From Gammaproteobacteria bacterium (GTDB taxonomy: Bacteria; Pseudomonadota; Gammaproteobacteria; Steroidobacterales; JABDKV01): 9,193 nt of DNA. The notes beneath the pieces are model-generated. The model searched no databases. It saw only the letters and a program-made list of their open reading frames with translations, and had not been told where the DNA came from. Each line of letters begins with the position of its first letter. The first letter of the stretch is position 1. The DNA lies in assembly GCA_029862285.1 (NCBI GenBank), contig JAOTXR010000051.1:1-9193 (forward strand). Reading direction: 5' to 3'. The position numbers and the translations under genes are program-made. Positions 1 through 6,604 of this stretch are shown here, in pieces.

Positions 1-1
1 C

Positions 2-76
2 CACCGCTGCACCACCGGCGGCGAAGCCTGCCGCTTCCTCGCTGGCATGATCGGCGACCTCGCCAAGACCGACTAA
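2..76 (+). CDS. C-terminal fragment of an unidentified protein
   Basis: An open frame enters from the left edge and ends at TAA (74-76), giving 24 residues that finish with GMIGDLAKTD. The tail contains a pair of cysteines, C-x6-C followed by R-F (CTTGGEACRF). This loosely recalls the C-terminal cysteine motif of V4R-type small-molecule-binding domains, but the spacing is one residue shorter than I would expect, so I do not assign the family. Codon use is GC-rich at third positions, as in the neighbouring genes, which supports real coding. The start and most of the protein lie outside the window. Confidence 0.55.
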   Translation, partial: HRCTTGGEACRFLAGMIGDLAKTD

Positions 77-86
77 TTTTCAATTC

Positions 87-112
87 GGGACAGTCCTTCC
101 CAGGGCTGTCCC
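87..112. terminator. Hairpin after the upstream gene; weak terminator or REP-like palindrome
   Basis: GGGACAGTCCT (87-97) pairs with AGGGCTGTCCC (102-112) around a 4-base loop TCCC. This is an 11-bp stem with a single G-U pair, beginning 10 bases after the TAA of the upstream gene. Its position fits a transcription terminator. However, the bases that follow (TCCTAATAC) are not a T-tract, so intrinsic termination would be weak. The core motif TTCGGGAC at its left edge recurs at 204-211 beside the larger palindrome, so it may instead belong to a dispersed repeat family. Confidence 0.5.
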
Positions 113-134
113 TCCTAATACAATTCCCCCTCCA

Positions 135-168
135 GGCGAATCTCGCCACGACCCTCCACCCGCGAGGG
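135..168. other. Two small tandem hairpins in the intergenic region
   Basis: GGCGA (135-139) can pair with TCGCC (143-147) over a 3-base loop, and CCCTC (152-156) with GAGGG (164-168) over a 7-base loop. Each is only 5 bp and could occur by chance. They are recorded because they sit between two much stronger palindromes in a non-coding stretch. No function is assigned. Confidence 0.25.
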
Positions 169-210
169 GCCGGAAACTGTGGTATTCAGCCCTGCGATCA
201 ACGTTCGGGA

Positions 211-296
211 CGGCCTTCCGAGAGCCGGTGGCTTGTTTGTGGCGACTGAATTCCCAGACGGAGCCGGCAAATAAACCACCGGCTCTCGGAAGGCCG
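211..296. repeat. Large palindrome with perfect 21-base arms upstream of the glutamate dehydrogenase gene
   Basis: The arm 211-231 (begins CGGCCTTCCGAG, ends CCGGTGG) is the exact reverse complement of 276-296 (begins CCACCGG, ends AAGGCCG). The pairing continues inward after one mismatch (232/275). Bases 233-240 pair with 267-274, with G-U wobbles at 235/272 and 240/267. The result is a stem of about 30 positions with a loop of about 26 bases. The element lies in non-coding DNA about 110 bases before the gdh start codon. It could fold as a long RNA leader hairpin if transcription starts upstream, or be a small non-autonomous repeat. No T-tract follows, so it is not a typical terminator. Confidence 0.85.
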
Positions 297-360
297 CTTG
301 CAACAGCGGGATTACGTCACAATTTGGGCCAATGGAGGAGAGGCGAGATGCCGCATTAGC

Positions 361-366
361 TATACT
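361..366 (+). promoter_or_regulatory. Possible -10 box for the glutamate dehydrogenase gene
   Basis: TATACT (361-366) matches five of six bases of the sigma-70 -10 consensus and sits 41 bases before the ATG at 408. Such a promoter would give a short leader that excludes the large palindrome. I see no good -35 hexamer 16-18 bases upstream (the region reads GAGAGG), so this is only a candidate. Confidence 0.25.
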
Positions 367-395
367 TCGACGGTGGAAACACGACCCCACAATGT

Positions 396-400
396 GAAGG
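396..400 (+). promoter_or_regulatory. Ribosome binding site of the glutamate dehydrogenase gene
   Basis: GAAGG at 396-400 lies 7 bases before the ATG at 408. It supports this start over the in-frame ATG at 459 (residue 18), whose upstream bases (CTTCCGGGTTC) show no purine-rich site at comparable spacing. Confidence 0.55.
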
Positions 401-407
401 CAGCCTG

Positions 408-3400
408 ATGAGCAGCACCCCAGCTGATACCCGGGGGACATCCCAACCTTCCGGGTTCATGCGACGGATTACCGATGCCAGGGAACGACAGATCGACAAG
501 ATCGTCGCCGCTGCTGAGAACTTTCCGACCGGTCAGTTCAAGGTCGATATCAATCAATTTATCCGTAGTTACTATGCCGATGTATCGGCCGAAGACCTGC
601 GTGATCGCAAGCCAGGCGCACTTGCCGGTATGGCACTGTCACACCTGGCCTTTGGCCAGAAACGAAAACCCGGCGCGGCACTGGTACGCGCCTTCGTCCC
701 GGATCCGGAACGCGATGGCTGGCAGTCGCGACACACCATCATTCAAATGGTCAATGACGACATGCCCTTTATCGTCGACTCCATTGCCCTGGTGTTGGGC
801 CGCCAAAAACTGACCATGCACGTGACCGTACACCCGGTCATCCGGGTCAGGCGCAACAACGAAGGTGAGTTGACTGAACTCGTCGGTAACGCAAAGGACG
901 GAATCGCGGAATCCTATGTTCACATCGAGGTAGATCGCGAGACAGACTCCAGCATACTCGATGCTGTCACCAGCCTGATTGACGATTCGATGAATGATGT
1001 GCGTGCCGCCACCAATGACTGGCGGGCGATGTGCAGCAAACTGATCGAGATCAGGAACAATATTCAGGGACAAACACTGCCACTGGAAAGACCGGTTATC
1101 GACGAGAGCATCGCCATGATGGATTGGATGGCAGCCGATAATTTCACTTTTCTTGGCTATCGCGAGTATGAACTGGCACGCGAAAACGGCGAAGACGTGC
1201 TGCAATCCATAGCCGGTTCGGGTCTGGGCATTCTGCGGGCAGAACAACTGACAAGAGAGCGGCAAACAAACCGCACCCTGCTCCGCGCTATCCAGCGGAT
1301 GGCCAATTCCCCAGACTTATTGATCATTACAAAAGCCAATTCGTTGGCCACCGTGCACCGTCCAACCTATCTCGACTACATCGGCATCAAGACTTTCGGC
1401 AGTAATGGCCGCGTGAACGGTGAAAAGCGCTTCCTCGGCCTGTTCACCTCCGGTGCTTACAGTCGTAGTCCGAGAGACATTCCGATTCTGCGACACAAGA
1501 TTGACCAGGTTGTGAACCGTTCCGGGTTGCGCAGTCACAGCCACGCCGGCAAGGCCTTGATGCACATACTGGAGAATTTCCCCCGCGACGAACTGTTCCA
1601 GGCCAGCGTTGAAGATCTGTCCCGTATCAGTCGAGGCATACTCGGTCTGCAGGAGCGCCAGCGAATCAAACTGTTTGTCCGGCGAGATGCTTTCCAGCGT
1701 TTCGTTTCGTGCCTGGTCTATGTGCCGCGTGACAAGTACAACACGATGGTTCGGGAACGAATTCAGGGGTTGTTGCAGAACGGTTTCGGCGGCACGTCGG
1801 TCGAATCCACAGTATTCCTGTCCGAGTCGAATCTCGCTCGCCTGCATGTGATAGTTCGGACACCGCCCGACACCAAGCCGGTCGCCGAAGTCAGAACCAT
1901 AGAGCGGCGGATAACGGACGTTGTGCGCACCTGGCCGGATCGGTTACGCGACGTGCTCGTCACCCGTTTTGGGGATGAAAAAGGCCTCAAATTATTTCGT
2001 GGGTCGGCAGACAACTTCCCGGTGTCCTACCAGGAAGATATTTCGCCTCGCGCTGCTACGTACGATATCGAGTCAATTCGCAACCTGGGCGCAGCCGAAA
2101 ACGCGCTGCAAATCAGCCTCTATCGGCCTAAACAAGCGCCGGACAACTCCATCGAATTGAAACTGTTCCGTCGCAACACGCCAATTCCGCTTTCCGATGC
2201 CCTGCCCATGCTCGAAAACATGGGTCTGCGAGTGATCAGCGAAAAACCCTTTTGCATTAATTCACCGCACGGCGAAGTCTGGATGCAGGACTTCGCAATG
2301 CAGTTCTACGAGTCGATTACGCTGGACCCGCGAAAAGTCACTGCTACATTCCATGACACTTTCGACCAGGTCTGGCGCGGTCAAGCCGAAAACGACAGTT
2401 TCAACCGTCTGGTCTTGCTTGAAAAACTCACTTGCCGCCAAACCACATTATTGCGTGCCATATGCAAGTTCCTGCTGCAGACAGGAATTCCCTTCAGCCA
2501 AAGCTATATCGAAGAGATCCTGTGCCAGCATTCAGCCATTGCGGCACAACTGGTCAAGTCCTTCGAAGGCCGATTTGATCCATACTGCGGTTCGCGTACT
2601 CGCCAGCGCCGCTCGCTCAATGCAGCCCAGGCATTGGATAACATGCTAGACAGCGTCAAGACGCAGGACGGTGACCGCATCCTGCGTGCGTATCTGGGCG
2701 TGATACGTGCGACTTTGCGCACCAACTATTTCCAGACCGATGAGAACGGAAAGCCGAAGGGCTACGTTTCATTCAAGTTTGACTCGGCCAAAATTCCTGA
2801 GCTACCGCTGCCGCGGCCCCGTTTTGAGATATTTGTTTATGCCCCATGGGTCGAGGGTGTGCATTTGCGTGGTGGCATGATCGCACGTGGCGGCCTGCGC
2901 TGGTCCGATCGACGCGAGGATTTCCGAACCGAAGTACTGGGGCTTATGAAGGCCCAGACGGTCAAAAATACCCTGATTGTGCCGACCGGAGCCAAGGGTG
3001 GCTTTGTGCTCAAACCGGCACCTACCGGAACTCCGGAAGAGATCAGCCAGAAGGTTATCAGTGCCTACAAAGATTTTTTGCGTGGCCTGCTGGACGTGAC
3101 CGACAACCTGGTCGATGGCGAAATTGTTCCGCCCAAAGATGTTATCCGTCTGGACCAGGACGATCCATACCTCGTCGTCGCCGCGGACAAGGGCACGGCG
3201 ACGTTTTCGGATATTGCCAATGAGCTCGCACAGGCATATGGCTTCTGGATGGACGATGCCTTCGCGTCCGGGGGTTCGGTCGGTTACGACCACAAGGGCA
3301 TGGGTATTACCGCCAAGGGTGCGTGGGAAGCCGTCAAGCGGCATTTCCGCGAGTTTGGCCACGATATCCAAGCGCATCCGTTCACAGTTGCCGGCATCGG

Positions 3401-5279
3401 CGACATGTCCGGTGACGTATTTGGTAACGGCATGTTGCTGTCACCTTGTATACGTCTACAGGCAGCATTCAACCATTTGCACATTTTCCTGGACCCCGAT
3501 CCGAATCCGGCAAGCAGCTACGCCGAAAGACAGCGACTGTTCGAGTTACTACGCTCTACCTGGGCTGACTACGACGCCAGCCTGATATCCGAGGGCGGCG
3601 GAGTATGGTCGCGGCAAGACAAATATATCGACCTCAGCCCGCAGGTTCGTAAGATGCTCGCCATCGAGGAAACCCGTCTCGCGCCGCAGGAACTGATTCA
3701 GGCCATCCTGCGCAGCCCGGTCGATCTGCTTTGGAATGGTGGCATCGGCACCTACGTCAAGGCCGGTGCTGAATCGAATGTAAATGTCGGTGACCGCGCC
3801 AACGATGCTGTGCGAGTCAACGGGGCGGAATTGCGTGCGAAAGTAGTTGGCGAAGGCGGAAACCTCGGACTGACGCAATTGGGGCGCATTGAGTATGCGT
3901 TGGCCGGCGGGCGTCTGAATACTGATTTCATCGACAACTCCGCTGGCGTCGACTGCTCGGATCACGAAGTGAACATCAAGATTCTGCTTAATATAGCGCA
4001 ACAAACGCAGGGTCTGGGCAGCAAACGACGCGTGGAAATGCTGTCGCAGATGACCGACGAAGTGGAGCAGCTGGTGCTGCGTAATAACTACCTGCAGACC
4101 CAGGCGATTAGCGTCATTGAATCCACAGCGGCCGACCGTCTCAACGAATATGCTCATTTGCTCAGGAACCTGGAAGAGCGTGGCGAGCTGGATCGCGATA
4201 TCGAATTCCTGCCAGATGAGGAAAGCATTCGCGAAAGGCGCAAGGCGAAGCTGGGTTTTACTCGTCCGGAACTGTCCACCATTTTGTCTTACTCGAAAAT
4301 CAGTTTTTACGGGAAGCTGAACGAATCAGACATCGCCGGCGACTCCTACCTGGCCAAAGAACTCTCCGATTATTTTCCCGCCCTGATGCGTGAACACTAC
4401 GACACGCTGATGCGCGATCACCGGCTGCGCAGCGAAATTATCACGACGCAAATCACCAACAGCATCATCAACCGGATGGGGCCGGCGTTTACCAACCGCA
4501 CGATGGAAGAATCAGGCGTGGATGCCGGAATTCTCGCGCGCGCCTACACCATCGCGCGCGAGATTTTCGACATGCGCCTGGTGTGGGCAGATATCGAATC
4601 GCTGGATAACGAAGTACCGGCAACCGCGCAATACGCAATGATGATACAGACCACCCGTCTGCTGCGGCGTGCCACACTGTGGCTGCTCGATAAGAGACCC
4701 GACTCGCTAAATATCGCCGAGGCAGTCAGCCGGTTCCATCCAGGCATTACCGTTATTGGCGACGAACTTTCGTCATTACTGGTTAACCCGGATCTGGGAG
4801 GTTTCCTGGAGTCGCGTCAGGCTTACACCGATATCGGCATGCAACAGCGCCTGGCCAACCGCATGGCGGGGTTATCGGCATTATATGCGGGGCTGGATAT
4901 CGTCGATGTGGCAAATGCCGCGGATATGGAAGTACCCAATGTGGCTTCGGTCTATTTCCGGCTTGCGGCCGGACTGAAAATTGACTGGCTGCGGGAACAG
5001 ATCGAGTACTTGCACGTGGATGGTCGCTGGCAGGCCATGGCGCGCCATACCCTGCGAGACAATCTTTATGAGCTGAACCGCGTTCTGACGGCCGAGATTG
5101 CAAGCAATTCCTATAACACAACGCCCGGCGAAGCTGTTTCCGCATGGCTCGAAACACACGTGGAAAAGATTCAGCGAACTCAGTCAATGCTGGTCGATAT
5201 GAAGGTTGGCGGACAACTGGACTTCGCGACCTTGTCAGTCGCCATTCAAGAAATACGCAAACTAACGTACTCTACCTGA
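408..5279 (+). CDS. gdhB: NAD-specific glutamate dehydrogenase, 180-kDa class
   Basis: The gene encodes 1623 residues, close to the roughly 1620 of the Pseudomonas GdhB type (Bac_GDH family). The enzyme is a cytoplasmic homo-oligomer that oxidatively deaminates L-glutamate to 2-oxoglutarate and ammonium with NAD+; in this class the role is mainly catabolic. The first ~700 residues are the regulatory part with ACT-like folds typical of the class. The catalytic core begins near 800: RGGLRWSDRREDFRTE starts at 827, K848 lies in LMKAQTVKNT, and PTGAKGGF carries the active-site lysine K863. The dinucleotide-binding segment GIGDMSGDVFGNG is at 996-1008, followed by NGGIGTY (1110-1116) and GEGGNLG (1148-1154). 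The last ~400 residues are the helical C-terminal region. I see no missing key residue. The gene has its own upstream region, and a NYN-domain gene follows 29 bases downstream. Confidence 0.97.
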   Translation: MSSTPADTRGTSQPSGFMRRITDARERQIDKIVAAAENFPTGQFKVDINQFIRSYYADVSAEDLRDRKPGALAGMALSHLAFGQKRKPGAALVRAFVPDPERDGWQSRHTIIQMVNDDMPFIVDSIALVLGRQKLTMHVTVHPVIRVRRNNEGELTELVGNAKDGIAESYVHIEVDRETDSSILDAVTSLIDDSMNDVRAATNDWRAMCSKLIEIRNNIQGQTLPLERPVIDESIAMMDWMAADNFTFLGYREYELARENGEDVLQSIAGSGLGILRAEQLTRERQTNRTLLRAIQRMANSPDLLIITKANSLATVHRPTYLDYIGIKTFGSNGRVNGEKRFLGLFTSGAYSRSPRDIPILRHKIDQVVNRSGLRSHSHAGKALMHILENFPRDELFQASVEDLSRISRGILGLQERQRIKLFVRRDAFQRFVSCLVYVPRDKYNTMVRERIQGLLQNGFGGTSVESTVFLSESNLARLHVIVRTPPDTKPVAEVRTIERRITDVVRTWPDRLRDVLVTRFGDEKGLKLFRGSADNFPVSYQEDISPRAATYDIESIRNLGAAENALQISLYRPKQAPDNSIELKLFRRNTPIPLSDALPMLENMGLRVISEKPFCINSPHGEVWMQDFAMQFYESITLDPRKVTATFHDTFDQVWRGQAENDSFNRLVLLEKLTCRQTTLLRAICKFLLQTGIPFSQSYIEEILCQHSAIAAQLVKSFEGRFDPYCGSRTRQRRSLNAAQALDNMLDSVKTQDGDRILRAYLGVIRATLRTNYFQTDENGKPKGYVSFKFDSAKIPELPLPRPRFEIFVYAPWVEGVHLRGGMIARGGLRWSDRREDFRTEVLGLMKAQTVKNTLIVPTGAKGGFVLKPAPTGTPEEISQKVISAYKDFLRGLLDVTDNLVDGEIVPPKDVIRLDQDDPYLVVAADKGTATFSDIANELAQAYGFWMDDAFASGGSVGYDHKGMGITAKGAWEAVKRHFREFGHDIQAHPFTVAGIGDMSGDVFGNGMLLSPCIRLQAAFNHLHIFLDPDPNPASSYAERQRLFELLRSTWADYDASLISEGGGVWSRQDKYIDLSPQVRKMLAIEETRLAPQELIQAILRSPVDLLWNGGIGTYVKAGAESNVNVGDRANDAVRVNGAELRAKVVGEGGNLGLTQLGRIEYALAGGRLNTDFIDNSAGVDCSDHEVNIKILLNIAQQTQGLGSKRRVEMLSQMTDEVEQLVLRNNYLQTQAISVIESTAADRLNEYAHLLRNLEERGELDRDIEFLPDEESIRERRKAKLGFTRPELSTILSYSKISFYGKLNESDIAGDSYLAKELSDYFPALMREHYDTLMRDHRLRSEIITTQITNSIINRMGPAFTNRTMEESGVDAGILARAYTIAREIFDMRLVWADIESLDNEVPATAQYAMMIQTTRLLRRATLWLLDKRPDSLNIAEAVSRFHPGITVIGDELSSLLVNPDLGGFLESRQAYTDIGMQQRLANRMAGLSALYAGLDIVDVANAADMEVPNVASVYFRLAAGLKIDWLREQIEYLHVDGRWQAMARHTLRDNLYELNRVLTAEIASNSYNTTPGEAVSAWLETHVEKIQRTQSMLVDMKVGGQLDFATLSVAIQEIRKLTYST
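4532..4563. repeat. Perfect 11-bp inverted repeat inside the glutamate dehydrogenase gene
   Basis: TCTCGCGCGCG (4532-4542) and CGCGCGCGAGA (4553-4563) are exact reverse complements around a 10-base loop. The segment encodes the helical stretch ILARAYTIAREI, where Leu-Ala-Arg and Ile-Ala-Arg codons (CTC GCG CGC, ATC GCG CGC) largely explain the alternating CG bases. It is probably a by-product of codon choice, though the mRNA could fold here. Confidence 0.5.
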
Positions 5280-5308
5280 ACCCAGGCACACAGCGGAGAC
5301 TCAAAGAC

Positions 5309-6061
5309 ATGGCCGACGAAGCCCTGATAGCCGTTTTTATTGATTACGAAAACCTTGCCCTTGGCGTACGCGATATGAAATCCAAGTTTCATATCGACCT
5401 GATAATGAAACGGCTGCTGGAAAAGGGCCGCGTGGTGTACAAACGCGCCTATTGCGACTGGAGCCACTATCGCGGCGCGGAACGTGAAATGCACACCTAC
5501 GGGATTGAACTCATGGACATCCCGCGCAGCAAGGTCAGCGGCAAGAACAGCGCGGATATTCGCATGGTCGTCGACGCCATCGATCTATGCTACTCGAAGG
5601 ACCACATCGATACTTTTGCACTGATATCCGGCGACAGTGATTTCTCCCCCCTGGTGTCCAAATTGAAAGAAAACTACAAACGCGTAATCGGTTGTGGTGT
5701 CAAGAGCTCGACATCGGATTTACTGATCGCCAATTGCGATGAATTTATCTACTACGACGACCTCGCCCGCCATGCGAAAAGAAAAAAGAAGGTTCGCACC
5801 AAGAAAACAACCAACAAGAAAGACAAGAAAGCCGATGCTCTCGACCTTGTTGCCGAAACGGTGCAGGGCCTGCAGGCGGACTATGATCCGGTCTGGGGGT
5901 CGCAAATCAAACAAACGCTGCGTAGGGTACATCCCGGTTTTAACGAAACCTACTATGGCTACCACACCTTCAATGACCTGCTGGAAGCGGGGGCCAAACA
6001 AAAACTGCTGGAACTGGAATACGACGAGCGACGCGGCAACTATAAGGTCCGCGCTCTCTGA
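5309..6061 (+). CDS. LabA-like NYN domain protein with C-terminal OST-HTH/LOTUS domain
   Basis: A protein of 250 residues. Residues 5-152 form a NYN (PIN-like) nuclease domain. FIDYENL supplies D12 and N15, KNSADIRMVVDA gives D83 and D89, and ISGDSDF gives D109 and D111. These are the acidic residues expected to hold metal in this fold, so RNase activity is plausible. A strongly basic linker (about 154-174, lysine-rich) leads to residues 176-250, which match an OST-HTH/LOTUS RNA-binding domain ending in the wing YDERRGNYKV. The start at 5309 is chosen because MADEALIAVFIDYEN begins at the family's first strand and GGAG (5295-5298) lies 10 bases upstream. A longer in-frame start at 5144 would overlap the glutamate dehydrogenase gene by 136 bases. 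The 29-base gap suggests cotranscription with gdhB. The target RNA is unknown. Confidence 0.92.
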   Translation: MADEALIAVFIDYENLALGVRDMKSKFHIDLIMKRLLEKGRVVYKRAYCDWSHYRGAEREMHTYGIELMDIPRSKVSGKNSADIRMVVDAIDLCYSKDHIDTFALISGDSDFSPLVSKLKENYKRVIGCGVKSSTSDLLIANCDEFIYYDDLARHAKRKKKVRTKKTTNKKDKKADALDLVAETVQGLQADYDPVWGSQIKQTLRRVHPGFNETYYGYHTFNDLLEAGAKQKLLELEYDERRGNYKVRAL

Positions 6062-6081
6062 TTCCCGTGGCAGCTGACATC

Positions 6082-6119
6082 GACCTAAAAAAAGCGAAAA
6101 GAAATAAAAAAGGGAAAAA
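6082..6119 (+). other. A-rich purine tract between the NYN and MAPEG genes
   Basis: Between the NYN stop and the hairpin, almost every base is A or G on the + strand (AAAAAAAGCGAAAAGAAATA and onwards), unlike the GC-rich surroundings. It contains no open frame of note and no convincing promoter hexamers. An AT-rich tract beside a hairpin is common around terminators and dispersed palindromes. Read on the minus strand it forms runs of T after the hairpin, so it could help stop antisense transcription. Confidence 0.45.
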
Positions 6120-6159
6120 GGTGTCAGGTTTATTTTGAGAAAAATGACACCTTTTTCCT
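6112..6159. terminator. Strong hairpin, likely bidirectional intrinsic terminator or REP-like element
   Basis: GGAAAAAGGTGTCA (6113-6126) is the exact reverse complement of TGACACCTTTTTCC (6145-6158). A G-T wobble extends the stem at 6112/6159. Within the 18-base interior, TTTT (6133-6136) can pair with AAAA (6140-6143) around GAG. On both strands the GC-containing stem GGTGTCA/TGACACC is preceded by A5 and followed by T5, the arrangement of a bidirectional intrinsic terminator. It ends only 17 bases before the MAPEG ATG, which is close for a terminator. A dispersed palindrome is an alternative. Confidence 0.7.
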
Positions 6160-6176
6160 AAGACGGGGCACAAGCC

Positions 6177-6599
6177 ATGCAACAATCCGCAATACTGACG
6201 CCGTTTATCGGCATGATGCTCTTGAGTTTTATTGTCTGGACCTACATGTACGCCCTGCGGTTACATTTTTTCCACGCCAACCGGGTAGATCCACAGGCAT
6301 TTGCCACACGGGCCAAGTCCATGGGCGCCGGACCCGACCGGCTGCAGAATCCCTCGAACAACCTGCAGAACCTGTTTGAACTACCGGTCTTGTTTTATGC
6401 GTTGTGTCTTTATTTGTTTGTAACCACGCAGGTCGATACGGGACAGGTGGTCTGCGCGTATACTTTTCTCGGCTTCAGAACCGTTCACAGCCTGATCCAC
6501 TGCACTGTCAATCTGGTGCTATGGCGGTTTCTGGCCTATGCGGCGGCGGCCATCGCACTGTGGATCATGCTAATACGCGCCGTGGTCGCTTTTTTCTAG
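6177..6599 (+). CDS. MAPEG family membrane protein
   Basis: A protein of 140 residues, the usual length for MAPEG (membrane-associated proteins in eicosanoid and glutathione metabolism). Four hydrophobic helices are visible at about 5-27, 66-84, 88-107 and 118-139. The family signature lies in the loop and start of helix 2, NPSNNLQNLFELPVLFYAL (58-76), with N61, N62, N65 and E68. The R101/H104 pair in helix 3 (FRTVHSLIH) is also typical. Bacterial members are integral inner-membrane proteins, some of them glutathione transferases or peroxidases; this subgroup has no settled function. A weak GGGG (6165-6168) lies 8 bases before the ATG. A hairpin separates it from the NYN gene, and its stop lies 5 bases from the converging crotonase gene. 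It may be its own unit, but no clear promoter is visible. Confidence 0.92.
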   Translation: MQQSAILTPFIGMMLLSFIVWTYMYALRLHFFHANRVDPQAFATRAKSMGAGPDRLQNPSNNLQNLFELPVLFYALCLYLFVTTQVDTGQVVCAYTFLGFRTVHSLIHCTVNLVLWRFLAYAAAAIALWIMLIRAVVAFF

Positions 6600-6604
6600 A
6601 AACT

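Noticed and set aside
115..441. Minus-strand open frame of 108 codons across the gdhB upstream region
   Set aside because: It runs through the large palindrome and into gdhB, has no recognisable domain or start signal, and its composition is that of random translated GC-rich DNA.
639..1265. Minus-strand open frame of 208 codons inside gdhB
   Set aside because: It lies antisense to conserved N-terminal gdhB sequence, with no domain or ribosome binding site evidence.
2802..3377. Minus-strand open frame of 191 codons inside gdhB
   Set aside because: It lies antisense to the conserved catalytic core of the dehydrogenase. The opposite-strand openness is a product of GC-rich codon use.
5144..5308. 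Upstream extension of the NYN gene to an earlier ATG
   Set aside because: The added 55 residues overlap the gdhB coding end in another frame and resemble no domain. The NYN fold starts right after the ATG at 5309, which has a GGAG site.
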